Positions 19,474 through 29,344 are shown, counted from the first letter of the stretch. The stretch is DNA of 64,000 bases from Rhodoferax sp. U2-2l (GCF_020594515.1 NZ_JAJCTH010000006.1:1-64000); one strand, 5' to 3'. Notes: generated from the sequence alone by a model not told the origin. Made by a program: numbers and translations.

Positions 19474-21285
19474 ATGAATCACATCCGAAACTTTTCGATC
19501 ATTGCCCATATTGACCATGGCAAGTCCACGCTGGCCGACCGGCTGATCCAGCGCTGCGGTGGCCTGCAGGAGCGCGAGATGGAAGCCCAGGTGCTGGACT
19601 CGATGGACATCGAGAAAGAGCGCGGCATCACCATCAAGGCGCAGACGGCGGCCCTGCAGTACAAGGCCAAGGACGGCAAGACCTACAACCTGAACCTGAT
19701 CGACACCCCCGGCCACGTGGACTTTTCCTACGAGGTGAGCCGTTCGCTGTCGGCCTGTGAAGGCGCGCTGCTGGTGGTGGACGCCAGCCAGGGGGTGGAG
19801 GCGCAAACCGTGGCCAACTGCTACACCGCGCTCGACCTGGGTGTGGAAGTGGTGCCGGTGCTCAACAAGATCGACTTACCCAATGCCGATCCGGACAACG
19901 CCCGCTCGGAAATTGAAGATGTGATTGGCATTGACGCTGCCGATGCGATCGTCTGCTCGGCCAAAACCGGCCTGGGCATTGACGACATTCTGGAGGCGGT
20001 GGTGGCCCGTGTGCCCGCACCCAAAGGCAATCCTGACGCCGCTTTGCGCGCCATGATCATCGACAGCTGGTTTGACAGTTATGTGGGTGTGGTGATGCTG
20101 GTGCGGGTGGTCGATGGCCGCCTGGCCAAAGGCGAAAAAATCAAGATGATGGCCACCGGCACCACCTACAACGCCGACAGCCTGGGTGTGTTCACCCCAG
20201 CCAACCAGCCGCGCGAGGCGTTGGAGGCAGGCGAGGTGGGTTACATCATTGCCGGCATCCGCGAGTTGCAAGCGGCCAAGGTCGGTGACACCATCACCCT
20301 GATTCGCCCCGGCACCGGTGGCGCCGCAGCGACCGCCACCGAGCCGTTGCCCGGTTTCAAGGAGATCCAGCCGCAGGTGTTTGCCGGTCTGTACCCGACC
20401 GAAGCGAACCAATACGAAGGCCTGCGCGATAGTCTGGAGAAACTCAAACTCAACGACGCCTCGCTGCATTACGAACCCGAGGTGTCCCAAGCACTCGGGT
20501 TTGGCTTCCGCTGCGGCTTTTTGGGCTTGTTGCACATGGAAATTGTGCAAGAGCGCCTGGAGCGCGAGTTTGATCAGGACCTGATCACCACCGCGCCCAG
20601 CGTGGTCTACCAGGTGGTGCAGGCCGATGGCACGGTCAAGATGGTCGAAAACCCGTCCAAGATGCCCGATCAGGGCCGCCTGGAGGAAATTCGCGAACCC
20701 ATCGTCACCGTGCACCTCTACATGCCGCAGGAGTACGTGGGCCCGGTGATGACTCTGGCCAACCAGAAACGTGGTGTGCAGATGAACATGGCCTACAAAG
20801 GCCGCCAGGTGGTCTTGACCTACGAGATGCCGCTCGGTGAGATCGTGATGGACTTCTTTGACAAGCTCAAGAGTGTCTCGCGCGGTTACGCCTCGATGGA
20901 CTACGAGTTCAAGGAGTACCGCACCGCCGATGTGGTCAAGGTCGACATCCTGCTCAACGGCGAGAAGGTGGATGCGTTGTCCATCATCGTGCACCGCAGC
21001 CAGTCGCAGTACCGCGGTCGCGCCGTGGTGGGCAAGATGCGGGAAGTGATCTCGCGCCAGATGTACGACGTGGCGATCCAGGCCGCCATCGGCGCCAATG
21101 TGATCGCCCGCGAAACCATCAAGGCGCTGCGCAAAAACGTGATCGCCAAATGTTATGGCGGCGACATTTCCCGCAAACGCAAGCTGCTTGAGAAACAAAA
21201 AGAAGGCAAAAAACGCATGAAACAAATTGGTTCGGTCGAGGTGCCGCAAGAGGCTTTCCTGGCCATTTTGAAGGTGGACGCGTGA
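19474..21285 (+). CDS. lepA: Elongation factor 4 (LepA)
   Basis: Ribosome-associated GTPase implicated in back-translocation or initiation and 30S assembly. G1 [14 protein letters not shown] (about residues 10-24), [17 protein letters not shown] (G3) and [10 protein letters not shown] (G4) are intact, followed by the EF-G-like domains and the LepA-specific C-terminus ([20 protein letters not shown]). The 603-residue length is normal. It is coupled to lepB, the classic lepA-lepB operon. Confidence 0.97.
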   Translation: MNHIRNFSIIAHIDHGKSTLADRLIQRCGGLQEREMEAQVLDSMDIEKERGITIKAQTAALQYKAKDGKTYNLNLIDTPGHVDFSYEVSRSLSACEGALLVVDASQGVEAQTVANCYTALDLGVEVVPVLNKIDLPNADPDNARSEIEDVIGIDAADAIVCSAKTGLGIDDILEAVVARVPAPKGNPDAALRAMIIDSWFDSYVGVVMLVRVVDGRLAKGEKIKMMATGTTYNADSLGVFTPANQPREALEAGEVGYIIAGIRELQAAKVGDTITLIRPGTGGAAATATEPLPGFKEIQPQVFAGLYPTEANQYEGLRDSLEKLKLNDASLHYEPEVSQALGFGFRCGFLGLLHMEIVQERLEREFDQDLITTAPSVVYQVVQADGTVKMVENPSKMPDQGRLEEIREPIVTVHLYMPQEYVGPVMTLANQKRGVQMNMAYKGRQVVLTYEMPLGEIVMDFFDKLKSVSRGYASMDYEFKEYRTADVVKVDILLNGEKVDALSIIVHRSQSQYRGRAVVGKMREVISRQMYDVAIQAAIGANVIARETIKALRKNVIAKCYGGDISRKRKLLEKQKEGKKRMKQIGSVEVPQEAFLAILKVDA

Positions 21286-22250
21286 TGCAGGCCCTCACCT
21301 CGGTGGTGCTGGCCGCGTTTGTGGCCTATATCGGCGCCTGGTACGTGGGGCTGGTGGAAGGCAACTTTGCCTTGCTGCTGTTTCTGGCCTCGGTGATTAC
21401 CGGCGCTTATTGGCTGGCCGAGCGGTTTTACTTTCTGCCGCAGCGCCAAAAAGCCGCCGCCGAGTTGGAAGCACAAACGCTACAGCGCAACGCCGAGCTG
21501 GGCAAACTCGGCATCAGCCAGGTGGATGACAACCTGGCCGAGGCCAAGCACCGCCTGCTGGCACAGCCCTGGTGGCTGGATTGGACGGCCGGGCTGTTCC
21601 CGGTGATCATTGGTGTCTTCATCCTGCGCTCGTTTTTGTTTGAGCCGTTCAAGATTCCTTCGGGCTCCATGATCCCGACCCTGCTGGTGGGGGACCTGAT
21701 TCTGGTCAACAAATTTGAATACGGTTTGCGCCTGCCGGTGCTCAACACCAAGATCACCGAAGGCAACGCGCCGCAGCGTGGCGACGTGATGGTGTTCCGT
21801 TACCCGCCCAAACCCAGCCTGGACTACATCAAACGCGTGATCGGCGTGCCCGGCGACGAGGTGGCTTACCTGAACAAGCGCCTCACCGTCAATGGCAAGC
21901 CGCTGCCTACCGACGCGCTGCCCGAGTTTTTTGACGAAGACAGCATGCGCTACTTCAAGCAGTTTGAAGAAACGCTGGGCACCGCCAAGCACCGGGTGCT
22001 CAACGACGACAGCCGACCGGCGTTTGTCCCAGGTGCCGACGAATTCCAGTTCAAGGCCAATTGCCAGTACAGCGTGGAAGGCGTGGTGTGCAAGGTGCCT
22101 GCGGGTCACTATTTCATGATGGGCGACAACCGCGACAATTCGCTCGATTCGCGTTATTGGGGGTTTGTGCCGGAGAAAAACATCGTTGGCAAGGCATTTT
22201 TTGTCTGGATGAACTTTGGTAACCTCAAGCGCATCGGCTCTTTCAACTGA
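21285..22250 (+). CDS. lepB: Signal peptidase I
   Basis: Inner-membrane protease that removes signal peptides from exported proteins. Two N-terminal hydrophobic segments (about 5-25 and 25-45) and a further helix near 105-125 precede the catalytic domain: Ser in IPSGSMIPTLLVGD (about 130) and Lys in YIKRVIGVPGDE (about 185), plus the C-terminal MGDNRDNSLDSRYWGFV. The start is either ATG 21285 or GTG 21282, both overlapping the lepA stop; I used the ATG. Length 321. Confidence 0.95.
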   Translation: MQALTSVVLAAFVAYIGAWYVGLVEGNFALLLFLASVITGAYWLAERFYFLPQRQKAAAELEAQTLQRNAELGKLGISQVDDNLAEAKHRLLAQPWWLDWTAGLFPVIIGVFILRSFLFEPFKIPSGSMIPTLLVGDLILVNKFEYGLRLPVLNTKITEGNAPQRGDVMVFRYPPKPSLDYIKRVIGVPGDEVAYLNKRLTVNGKPLPTDALPEFFDEDSMRYFKQFEETLGTAKHRVLNDDSRPAFVPGADEFQFKANCQYSVEGVVCKVPAGHYFMMGDNRDNSLDSRYWGFVPEKNIVGKAFFVWMNFGNLKRIGSFN

Positions 22251-22263
22251 TCAGGAGACTTTT

Positions 22264-22626
22264 ATGGCTTCCATCGTGCGCGCGGGCAAATCGGGTCAAC
22301 ATGGGTTTTCTCTGCTTGGCTTTCTGTTTGTGGGTGGCGTGCTGGCGGTGACGGGCGTGGTCGTGGCGCAGGTCATCCCGACGGTCATTGAGTACCAGGC
22401 CGTGCTCAAAGCCGCCCAAAAGGCCTCGGATGGCAGCACCGTGGTGGAAGTGCGTAGCATTTTTGACCGCGCCGCAGCCATTGACAACATCAGCTCCATC
22501 ACCGCCAGAGACATCGAGGTCACGAAAGAGAACGAGAAGGTGGTGGTCAGCTTCGCTTATCAGCGCGAGATCCACCTGGCCGGCCCGGCCTACCTGACGA
22601 TGAAATATGCCGGTCGTTCCAAATAA
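22264..22626 (+). CDS. DUF4845 family membrane protein
   Basis: A 120-residue protein with one N-terminal helix (about residues 15-38, FSLLGFLFVGGVLAVTGVV) preceded by basic residues and a GFSLLG segment that resembles a type IV pilin leader, then a short soluble domain. This family sits between lepB and rnc in many Beta- and Gammaproteobacteria; its function is not established. Start ATG 22264 has CAGGAG upstream. It is 13 bases from lepB and 21 from rnc. Confidence 0.85.
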   Translation: MASIVRAGKSGQHGFSLLGFLFVGGVLAVTGVVVAQVIPTVIEYQAVLKAAQKASDGSTVVEVRSIFDRAAAIDNISSITARDIEVTKENEKVVVSFAYQREIHLAGPAYLTMKYAGRSK

Positions 22627-22647
22627 CCTGATGCCACAGGTGACGCC

Positions 22648-23334
22648 TTGAGCGCGGGCCTGGCCGCGCTGCAACAGCGGCTGCAGTACACCTTTGCCGA
22701 CCTCAGCCTGCTGACGCAGGCCATCACCCACCGCAGCTTTTCGGCCGACCACAACGAACGCCTGGAGTTTCTGGGCGACTCGGTGCTGGGTCTGTGTGTG
22801 GCCGACCTGCTCTACAACCGCTTGAGTGCGTTGCCTGAGGGCGATTTGTCGCGGGTGCGGGCCGGGCTGGTACGCCAGGAAGCTTTGCATCCGCTGGCGG
22901 TGAAGCTGGGCCTGCCTGATGTGATCCGGCTGGGCGAGGGCGAGTTGCGCTCTGGCGGCCAAAAGCGACCGTCCATCCTGGCCGACGCGCTGGAGGCGGT
23001 GATTGGTGCGGCCTACCTCGACGGCGGTTTTGTTGCGGCGCAGGCGCTGGTGAACCGGCTGTACGCCACGCTGGACATCAACCCGGCCATGGCCGCCATG
23101 GGCAAAGACCCCAAGACCGAGTTGCAGGAATGGTTGCAGGCCCGGCGCATGAAAGTGCCCGGTTACAAGGTGGTCGCCACGCTGGGCGCCGCTCACAAGC
23201 AGACATTTGAAGTGGATTGCGAGATCCCTGATCTGAAGCTCATCGCGCGCGGCCAGGGCGGCTCGCGCCGGGCAGCCGAACAAGCCGCCGCCACCGCCAT
23301 GTTGCAAACACTGAAAGTTAAAGGGCTACCATGA
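22648..23334 (+). CDS. rnc: Ribonuclease III
   Basis: Double-strand-specific RNase for rRNA processing. The catalytic signature [13 protein letters not shown] (about residues 36-49) and [15 protein letters not shown] form the RNase III domain; the dsRNA-binding domain begins at [11 protein letters not shown] (about 152) and ends with [13 protein letters not shown]. The start is TTG at 22648, giving [12 protein letters not shown], with no ATG in frame nearby. Length 228. The stop overlaps the era ATG, the conserved rnc-era pairing. Confidence 0.95.
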   Translation: MSAGLAALQQRLQYTFADLSLLTQAITHRSFSADHNERLEFLGDSVLGLCVADLLYNRLSALPEGDLSRVRAGLVRQEALHPLAVKLGLPDVIRLGEGELRSGGQKRPSILADALEAVIGAAYLDGGFVAAQALVNRLYATLDINPAMAAMGKDPKTELQEWLQARRMKVPGYKVVATLGAAHKQTFEVDCEIPDLKLIARGQGGSRRAAEQAAATAMLQTLKVKGLP

Positions 23335-24362
23335 CCACAACCCAAAAAATCGCTAAGGACGCCGACAACACGGAGGCGACAGGCCCAACGGACGTCGAAG
23401 CCATGCTGGCAGGTCTGCACCGCAACATGCGCCCGGCCGGGCCGGTGGAGACGCCGGTGGCGGGTCAGCGCTGCGGCCTGATCGCCATCGTCGGCAAACC
23501 CAATGTGGGCAAGTCGACCCTGCTCAATGCGCTGGTGGGGCAAAAGATCAGCATCACCTCGCGCAAGGCGCAAACCACGCGCCACCGCATCACCGGCATG
23601 CACACCGTGGGGCCGACGCAGTTTGTGTTTGTTGACACCCCCGGTTTCCAGACCATCCACGGCAACGCGTTGAACAAATCGCTCAACAAGACGGTGGTGG
23701 GTGCGGTGGCCGATGTGGACCTGATCCTGTTTGTGGTCGAGGCAGGCAGCTTCACACCGGCGGATGCGCGCGTGCTGGCGCTGCTGGGCAAGAACATTCC
23801 GACGCTCTTGATCGCCAACAAACTCGACAACGTGCACCGCCGTGGCGACATCGCGCCCTGGTTGCAAGACATGCAGGCCAAACACGCCTTCACCGAGTTT
23901 GTGCCGATGTCGGCCAAAAACGCCAAAGACATTGAGCGCTTGCTCGACATCTGCGCCAAATACCTGCCCGAGCAAGCCTGGTGGTACGCCGCGGATGAGC
24001 TGACCGACCGCAGCGAGCGTTTCATGGCCAGCGAGATGGTGCGCGAAAAGTTGTTCCGCCTGACGGGCGACGAGTTGCCCTACACCTCGACGGTGATCAT
24101 CGACAAGTTTGACGAGGAACCGCCGGCCAAGAAAGGCCAGAAACGCCTGCTGCGGATCGCCGCCACCATCGTGGTGGAGCGTGACGGCCACAAGGCCATG
24201 GTGATTGGTGACAAGGGAGAACGCATCAAACGCATCGGCATGGAAACCCGGGTCGAACTCGAGAAACTGCTGGACTGCAAGGTGTTCATCGAGATGTGGG
24301 TCAAGGTGCGCTCGGGCTGGGCCGACGACGAAGCGCGGGTGCGCTCATTTGGCTATGAGTGA
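23331..24362 (+). CDS. era: GTPase Era
   Basis: 16S rRNA-binding GTPase needed for 30S maturation. G1 [16 protein letters not shown] (about residues 58-73), DTPGFQ (G3), NKLDNV (G4) and SAKN (G5) are present, and the C-terminal KH domain carries [13 protein letters not shown] (about 297-309). An N-terminal extension of about 45 residues precedes the GTPase, longer than in E. coli but common in Burkholderiales. Length 343. Confidence 0.96.
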   Translation: MTTTQKIAKDADNTEATGPTDVEAMLAGLHRNMRPAGPVETPVAGQRCGLIAIVGKPNVGKSTLLNALVGQKISITSRKAQTTRHRITGMHTVGPTQFVFVDTPGFQTIHGNALNKSLNKTVVGAVADVDLILFVVEAGSFTPADARVLALLGKNIPTLLIANKLDNVHRRGDIAPWLQDMQAKHAFTEFVPMSAKNAKDIERLLDICAKYLPEQAWWYAADELTDRSERFMASEMVREKLFRLTGDELPYTSTVIIDKFDEEPPAKKGQKRLLRIAATIVVERDGHKAMVIGDKGERIKRIGMETRVELEKLLDCKVFIEMWVKVRSGWADDEARVRSFGYE

Positions 24363-24389
24363 GCCTGTGCGGTTTCTGGCGGCCCAAAA

Positions 24390-24417
24390 CAACAAGGCGG
24401 CTTGCGCCGCCTTGTTG
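24390..24417 (-). terminator. Perfect hairpin between era and the antisense small gene
   Basis: A perfect 12-bp stem (CAACAAGGCGGC / GCCGCCTTGTTG, loop TTGC). On the minus strand it is followed by TTTTGGG, so it fits a terminator for the 35-codon minus-strand gene at 24439-24546. On the plus strand, after era, no T-run follows. Confidence 0.75.
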
Positions 24418-24438
24418 CTCCGTCCAAGCCTGTGGGGG

Positions 24439-24546
24439 TCATCCGACTAATCCGCTCAAGGCGTAAGGCACGAGGGGAACAAGGCTGATGGCCGCAGCGG
24501 CCCACATAGCAGCGCGATCCAGATTCCGAAGTGTGGCTTCATTCAT
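24439..24546 (-). CDS. Putative 35-residue single-helix membrane microprotein
   Basis: An ATG at 24546 opens 35 codons closed by TGA at 24439. The product begins MNEATLRNLD, then from about residue 14 to 34 is almost all hydrophobic (MWAAAAISLVPLVPYALSGL), enough for one membrane helix. Support: AGGAGAG ends 6-7 bases before the ATG; upstream on the same strand TTGGTT and TACATT stand 18 bases apart in an AT-rich stretch; a perfect hairpin with T-run lies 22 bases past the stop. It is antisense between era and recO and overlaps neither. I do not recognise the family; expression is inferred from signals only. Confidence 0.6.
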   Translation of the reverse strand: MNEATLRNLDRAAMWAAAAISLVPLVPYALSGLVG

Positions 24547-24567
24547 GATGTACTCTCCTGGTTGAAA

Positions 24568-24604
24568 AGTGAACTACCCGGTCACAAATGTACTTTGTGT
24601 TTAT
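24568..24604 (-). promoter_or_regulatory. Promoter candidate for the 35-residue gene
   Basis: On the minus strand TTGGTT, 18 bases, TACATT, within an AT-rich block (roughly 24570-24635) that contrasts with the surrounding GC-rich genes. The recO promoter, if separate, would lie in the same stretch on the plus strand. Coordinates are approximate. Confidence 0.4.
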
Positions 24605-24653
24605 TTTTGCAACCAAAACGGTTTATTTATACCCATGATTCTTTCGGGGGTTT

Positions 24654-25409
24654 GTGCCGGTGGCCACCAAACGCATCTCTGACGAACCCGCGTTTGTGCT
24701 GCACCGGTATGACTGGAGCGAAACCAGCCTGATCCTGGAGGTGTTCACACGCCACCACGGGCGCATGGCGCTGGTGGCCAAAGGGGTGAAACGGCCCAGC
24801 TCCAGCTTCCGGCCCATCCTGCTGCCGCTGCAACCGCTGCACCTGGCTTTTGGCGGCGATGCCGAGATCAAAACCCTCAAAGCCGCCGAGTGGCAAGGCG
24901 GCCACGTCATGCCCACCGGGGATGCGTTGATGTCGGGCTATTACCTCAACGAGTTGCTGCTGAACCTGCTGGCGCGTGAAGACCCGCACCCGGCGCTGTT
25001 TGACCTGTACGCTAACGTGGTGGCGGTGATTGCCAGCGAACACGGCGAGGTGCTGGAGGCGGCCTTGCGTGCCTTTGAGCTGCTATTGCTGCGCGAAATC
25101 GGCCTGCTGCCGACGCTGGATGCCCAAACCATGACGCTGCTGGCGCTGCAGCCGCTGCAGCGTTACAGCCTGGTGCCCGAAGGCGGTTTGCGCCAGGCCA
25201 GTGAGATGGACCGTGCCAGTTTGAGCGGCGCGCAATGGACGGCGCTGCAGCAGGTGCTGGGTGAGCGTGTGCCCATCACCACGTTGATGCGCGCCTGTGC
25301 CGACGTGGCGGGCGAACTCAAGCCCCAACTGCGCACCTTGCTCAATTACCATTGCGGGGTCAGCGCGCTGCGCACCCGGCAAGTCATGATCGACCTGCAA
25401 AACTTATGA
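24654..25409 (+). CDS. recO: DNA repair protein RecO
   Basis: RecFOR-pathway mediator that loads RecA on SSB-coated DNA. The N-terminal OB-fold segment ([20 protein letters not shown], then [15 protein letters not shown]) is typical of the family; the remaining helical domain includes [20 protein letters not shown]. No zinc-binding cysteine cluster is visible, as in the E. coli type. The start is GTG at 24654 (251 residues). It overlaps pdxJ (ATGA), the conserved recO-pdxJ-acpS order. Confidence 0.92.
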   Translation: MPVATKRISDEPAFVLHRYDWSETSLILEVFTRHHGRMALVAKGVKRPSSSFRPILLPLQPLHLAFGGDAEIKTLKAAEWQGGHVMPTGDALMSGYYLNELLLNLLAREDPHPALFDLYANVVAVIASEHGEVLEAALRAFELLLLREIGLLPTLDAQTMTLLALQPLQRYSLVPEGGLRQASEMDRASLSGAQWTALQQVLGERVPITTLMRACADVAGELKPQLRTLLNYHCGVSALRTRQVMIDLQNL

Positions 25410-26182
25410 AATCGACCGCACTCTCCGTCAACCTCAACAAAGTCGCCACCGTGCGCAACACGCGTCACCTGGGCATCCCCAGCCTGACACGCGCCGCCAC
25501 CTTGTGCCTGCAGGCCGGTGCCCACGGCATCACCGTGCACCCGCGCCCCGACGAGCGCCACATCCGCGGCAGTGACGTGACCGAGCTGGCGCACCTGCTG
25601 CAAGCCTGGCCCGACCGTGAGTACAACATCGAAGGCAACCCCCTGCACAACCTGATGGATGTGGTGGGCAAGCTGGTGGCGCAGAAGCTGCCGGTGCACC
25701 AGGTCACGTTTGTGCCGGACGGCGAGGGCCAGTTCACCAGCGACCACGGCTGGAGCTTTCCTGACGATGCCGCGCGCTTGAAGCCGCTGATCGACCAGGC
25801 CCACGCCTGGGGCCTGCGCGTGAGCCTGTTCATGGATGCCGAACCAGCGGCCATGGCCGCCGCCAAAGCCGTGGGGGCCGACCGCATCGAGCTCTACACC
25901 GAGCCCTACGCCGCCGCCTGGGGCACCCCCGGCCTGGCGGCGCAACTGGCGCGATTTGCCCACGCTGCCCAGGCTGCGCTGGATGTGGGCCTGGACGTCA
26001 ACGCTGGCCATGACCTGAACCGCGACAACCTCACCGCCTTCCTGAACCAGGTGCCGGGCGTGCGAGAGGTGTCAATTGGCCACGCGCTGATTGCCGATGC
26101 GCTGGAGCTGGGCTATGACGCCACCATCCGGGACTATCTGCGCTGCATCCACCAGGCCGAACGGCTGGAGATGGTGGGCTGA
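25406..26182 (+). CDS. pdxJ: Pyridoxine 5'-phosphate synthase
   Basis: Closes the pyridine ring of vitamin B6 from 1-deoxy-xylulose-5-phosphate and aminoacetone-3-phosphate. Seen: [14 protein letters not shown] (about 6-19), [38 protein letters not shown], and the C-terminal [12 protein letters not shown] and [12 protein letters not shown], all family segments. Length 258. Start ATG 25406 overlaps the recO stop. acpS follows after 30 bases. Confidence 0.96.
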   Translation: MKSTALSVNLNKVATVRNTRHLGIPSLTRAATLCLQAGAHGITVHPRPDERHIRGSDVTELAHLLQAWPDREYNIEGNPLHNLMDVVGKLVAQKLPVHQVTFVPDGEGQFTSDHGWSFPDDAARLKPLIDQAHAWGLRVSLFMDAEPAAMAAAKAVGADRIELYTEPYAAAWGTPGLAAQLARFAHAAQAALDVGLDVNAGHDLNRDNLTAFLNQVPGVREVSIGHALIADALELGYDATIRDYLRCIHQAERLEMVG

Positions 26183-26212
26183 GCCCGTTGCCCGTTTGAC
26201 CGCAGGCGCCCC

Positions 26213-26608
26213 ATGATCTACGGCATTGGCACCGACATTTGCGACGTGCGGCGCATCCAGGCCAGCCTGACGCGCCACGGCGAACGGTTCCCCCAAAAAG
26301 TCCTGAGTGACGCTGAATTTGCCACCTGGCAAGCACGCAGCCTGCGCTGGCCCGAGCGGGGTGTGCGTTACCTGGCCACCCGGTTCAGCGCCAAGGAGGC
26401 GTTCTCCAAAGCCATCGGCTTGGGCATGTCCATGCCGATGACATGGCGACGCTGTGAGATTGGTAACCTGCCCAGCGGTCAGCCGGTGATACTGCTACAC
26501 GGTGCTTTGCGTGACTGGTTTGAGGCCCGGCACTTGAGGGCCCACATCACCGTCACCGACGAAACCGATTACGCCGCCAGCTTCTGCGTGGTGGAAGTGA
26601 ATCGGTAA
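26213..26608 (+). CDS. acpS: Holo-ACP synthase
   Basis: Transfers 4'-phosphopantetheine from CoA to apo-ACP (acpP is at 13260). Both family motifs are present: [15 protein letters not shown] (residues 2-16, Asp for Mg2+) and [14 protein letters not shown] (about 61-74, Glu and Lys). Length 131. Lies between pdxJ and nagZ in the usual betaproteobacterial order. Confidence 0.94.
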   Translation: MIYGIGTDICDVRRIQASLTRHGERFPQKVLSDAEFATWQARSLRWPERGVRYLATRFSAKEAFSKAIGLGMSMPMTWRRCEIGNLPSGQPVILLHGALRDWFEARHLRAHITVTDETDYAASFCVVEVNR

Positions 26609-26667
26609 GCGTGGCCCCGGTCGTTACAGGGCAGGGGCTGATAGCCATTTATAACAAGGAGAACAAC

Positions 26668-27750
26668 ATGAGTTATCACGCCCCCCTGATCATCGACATC
26701 GCTGGATGTCAACTCAATAAGGCCGACAAAAAACGCCTGAAACACCCGTTGGTGGGCGGTCTGATCCTGTTTGCCCGCAACTGGGAAAGCCGTGAGCAAC
26801 TCACCGAACTGTGCGCCAGCATCAAAAAAATCCGCGCAGACTTGCTGATTTGCGTGGACCATGAAGGGGGTCGCGTGCAGCGCTTCAAGACGGATGGCTT
26901 CACCCACCTGCCGCCCATGCGTGCCTTGGGTGAGCTGTGGCGCCAGGATGGCCAGGGCAACGAGGGCGAGGGCGCCATGCGCGCCACGGCCGCTGCCACG
27001 GCCTGCGGTTACGTGCTGGGTGCCGAGCTGCGGGCCTGCGGCGTTGACCTGAGTTTTACCCCGGTGCTCGATCTGGACTACGGCGCCAGCAGCGTCATTG
27101 GCGACCGTGCCTTTGATGCCGATGCGCGCGTGGTCAGTCTGCTGGCCAAAAGCCTGATGCACGGCCTGTTGCAAAGCGGCATGGCCAACTGCGGCAAACA
27201 CTTTCCCGGCCACGGGCACGTTACCGCCGATTCACACACCGACATGCCGGTGGACACCCGCAGCCTGGCCGCCATCCTCCAAGACGACGCCGCACCCTAC
27301 CGTTGGCTGGCCAACAGCCTGGCCAGCGTGATGCCGGCGCATGTGGTGTACCCGGCGGTGGACGACCGCCCGGCCGGGTTCTCCAGCAAGTGGCTCAACG
27401 GCATCCTGCGGGGCCAGCTGGGGTTTACCGGCGCCATCTTCAGCGACGATTTGTCCATGGCCGGTGCCCGTGTCATCCACGGTCAGCCGGTCAGCACCAC
27501 GCAGGCCGCACTGGCGGCGCTCAATGCGGGCTGTGACCTGGTGCTGCTCTGCAACCAGTCGCTGGGTGACGGGGCCGAGATTGACGCGTTGATTGAAGGC
27601 CTCACCAAGGCCCAATACCGCGGCCAATGGGAGCCGCTGGAGGCCAGCCAGGCGCGCCGCCTGGCCCTGTTTCCCACCAAGCGCGCCACATCCTGGGACG
27701 CGCTGATGGTGCAGCCCGCCTACATGCAGGCGCTGGATCTGTTGCCCTGA
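26668..27750 (+). CDS. nagZ: Beta-N-acetylhexosaminidase NagZ
   Basis: Cytoplasmic GH3 enzyme that removes GlcNAc from anhydro-muropeptides during peptidoglycan recycling. The GH3 core shows HPLVGGLILFARNW, CVDHEGGRVQRF and the catalytic loop KHFPGHGHVTADSHTDMPVD, with the general-acid Asp-His dyad of NagZ. The nucleophile is expected in FSDDLSMAG (about 258). ATG 26668 is preceded by AAGGAG at ideal spacing; an upstream in-frame start would add unsupported residues. Length 360. The gap before it contains a diverged piece resembling the dispersed repeat. Confidence 0.95.
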   Translation: MSYHAPLIIDIAGCQLNKADKKRLKHPLVGGLILFARNWESREQLTELCASIKKIRADLLICVDHEGGRVQRFKTDGFTHLPPMRALGELWRQDGQGNEGEGAMRATAAATACGYVLGAELRACGVDLSFTPVLDLDYGASSVIGDRAFDADARVVSLLAKSLMHGLLQSGMANCGKHFPGHGHVTADSHTDMPVDTRSLAAILQDDAAPYRWLANSLASVMPAHVVYPAVDDRPAGFSSKWLNGILRGQLGFTGAIFSDDLSMAGARVIHGQPVSTTQAALAALNAGCDLVLLCNQSLGDGAEIDALIEGLTKAQYRGQWEPLEASQARRLALFPTKRATSWDALMVQPAYMQALDLLP

Positions 27751-27765
27751 TCGCCTTGACCGGCT

Positions 27766-27993
27766 TCAGGGCGAGCGGTGCAGCCGTGGCGCCGACAGCG
27801 CGGCAATCATGTCGCTGGTGGCGGCGTCCACATTCGGGTGGGCCTGCATCAGTCGGGCACTGGTCAACAGCTTGCGCAGGTCCTGCAGGTCTTTCACCGT
27901 GGGTGCCACCTTGATCTGCGCGATGGCCGCCGCAGCGTTGCCGCCCTTGATCAGAGCCAGAACCTTCGGTGCCCAAACGCTTTGACGTGACAT
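27766..27993 (-). CDS. Conserved-looking 75-residue protein of unknown function
   Basis: A 75-residue basic, helix-prone protein (start MSRQSVWAPKVLALIKGG, then AAAAIAQIKVAPTVKDLQDL and RKLLTSARLMQAHPNVDAAT). AGGAAA lies 9 bases before the ATG on the minus strand. No cysteine pairs, signal peptide or membrane segment. It is convergent with nagZ (15-base gap) and divergent from yciH, with its own short upstream region. I do not recognise the family and would not assign a function. Confidence 0.65.
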   Translation of the reverse strand: MSRQSVWAPKVLALIKGGNAAAAIAQIKVAPTVKDLQDLRKLLTSARLMQAHPNVDAATSDMIAALSAPRLHRSP

Positions 27994-28084
27994 GCAGTGT
28001 TTTCCTGGTGACTTAAGAAGAGTGAGTGAAGTTGGCCGGTAGCGGTATCGGACAATCAGCCACCCCATTTTCACTGAACTTCCC

Positions 28085-28447
28085 ATGAAACCCAAATCCC
28101 CCAGCGGCGGCCTGGTGTACAGCACCGACAGCGGCCGCATGTGTCCGGTCTGCCGCCAGCCGGTGGCGGCCTGCCAATGTGCTGCGCTCAAACCCAAAGC
28201 CCCCACCGACGGCATCGTGCGCGTGTCCCGCGAGACCAAAGGCCGTGCCGGTAAAGGCGTCACGCTGGTCAAGGGGCTGGCGCTGGACGATGCCGCGCTG
28301 GCCGCGTTGGGCAAACAACTCAAAGCCGCCTGCGGCTCGGGTGGCACCGTGAAAGACGGCGTGATCGAGGTCCAAGGTGACCACTGCGAGCGGGTGATGG
28401 CGCTGTTGCAGGCGCAGGGCCACAAGGTCAAGCGCGCGGGTGGTTGA
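28085..28447 (+). CDS. yciH: SUI1/YciH-family translation initiation factor
   Basis: A 120-residue bacterial homologue of eIF1. An N-terminal zinc-ribbon-like pair of cysteines (CPVCRQPVAACQC, residues 20-32) precedes the SUI1 core: RETKGRAGKGVTLVKGL, LKAACGSGGTVKDGVIEVQGDH and the C-terminal LQAQGHKVKRAGG. Such proteins can affect start-codon fidelity. It overlaps or abuts the DUF3820 gene, depending on that gene's start. Confidence 0.92.
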   Translation: MKPKSPSGGLVYSTDSGRMCPVCRQPVAACQCAALKPKAPTDGIVRVSRETKGRAGKGVTLVKGLALDDAALAALGKQLKAACGSGGTVKDGVIEVQGDHCERVMALLQAQGHKVKRAGG

Positions 28448-28466
28448 CGACGACCGCAGCCCGACC

Positions 28467-28700
28467 ATGAACCCCGAAGACCTGCAGTTGCTGGTGACCC
28501 GCACCATGCCCTTTGGCAAATACAAGGGCCGGTTGATGGCCGACCTGCCGGGCGACTACCTGCGCTGGTTTGTGCGTGAGGGCGTGCCCAAGGGTGAGAT
28601 TGGCCGCCTGCTGACGTTGATGCACGAGATCGACCACAACGGCCTGTCAGACCTGCTGACCCCGCTGCGCCAGGGCAGCACGGCGTCGCACTGCGTCTGA
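28467..28700 (+). CDS. DUF3820 family protein
   Basis: A 77-residue protein with the family core MPFGKYKGRLMADLPGDYL and WFVREGVPKGEIGRLL. I chose ATG 28467 (MNPEDLQLLVTRT) because that N-terminus is typical; a GTG at 28440 would add 9 residues and overlap yciH. Members are sometimes annotated as quorum-sensing-regulated virulence factors by similarity to a Pseudomonas structure, which is weak ground for a function. Confidence 0.85.
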   Translation: MNPEDLQLLVTRTMPFGKYKGRLMADLPGDYLRWFVREGVPKGEIGRLLTLMHEIDHNGLSDLLTPLRQGSTASHCV

Positions 28701-28741
28701 GCGGGCGCTGCCTCAACCCCCGCACTTTCATGCCAACGCGG

Positions 28742-29344
28742 TCACACCCCGGCAATCACCGCCTCGATCTCGGCAAAGGTGCGCGCCATTTCGTGGGCAT
28801 GGATCTGCACCCCCAGTTGCCGCGCAATCTGTGACACCGAAAAGATACCCACCAGCGCCTGCCCGCCCTGCGCGTCTTGACCCACCACGATGGCGTGGGC
28901 CCGGCCGTCGGCCTTGAGCGAGGCCACGATGTGGCCCACCCGCGCTTTTCTCACCTCCTCGATGGCCATGGCCTCCATCTTGTCCACCGGCACCATCACA
29001 TCGGCCACGCGCAGATCCTGGCGCTTGACCTCACGGCGCTGCGCTGCCAGCACCGGCTTTTCACCCAGAATGTCCACCGACGTCAGCAGGCCCGCCACCC
29101 GCTGGTGGCTGTCATCCACCACCAGCAACAGGCGCACGCCGCGCGAGATCATCGACCGGTTGGCATCGTCCAGCGTGGCGGTGGCGATGATGGTGGCCAC
29201 CGGCACCTGCGACAGGTCGGTCATGACCAGGATGGCGGGTGAGTCGATGTTGACCGCTGGCGGGTTGAAGGCTTCCAGCAGGTGGCAACCGGCGGCGGAG
29301 ATCGTCGTCTTGGGCAGCGGCTTGTGGTTGGCGTTTTCAATCAT
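28742..29344 (-). CDS. CBS-domain pair protein
   Basis: A 200-residue protein with two CBS motifs: about 50-115 (VPVATIIATATLDDANRSMI, GVRLLLVVDDSHQRVAGLLT) and 120-190 (RVADVMVPVDKMEAM, RVGHIVASLKADGRAH, LVGIFSVSQIARQLG). CBS pairs usually bind adenine nucleotides and act as energy sensors; no effector domain is attached, so the partner is unknown. GGAGG stands 5 bases before ATG 29344, which decides that start over one 18 bases upstream. It is divergent from the REC-EAL gene. Confidence 0.85.
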   Translation of the reverse strand: MIENANHKPLPKTTISAAGCHLLEAFNPPAVNIDSPAILVMTDLSQVPVATIIATATLDDANRSMISRGVRLLLVVDDSHQRVAGLLTSVDILGEKPVLAAQRREVKRQDLRVADVMVPVDKMEAMAIEEVRKARVGHIVASLKADGRAHAIVVGQDAQGGQALVGIFSVSQIARQLGVQIHAHEMARTFAEIEAVIAGV

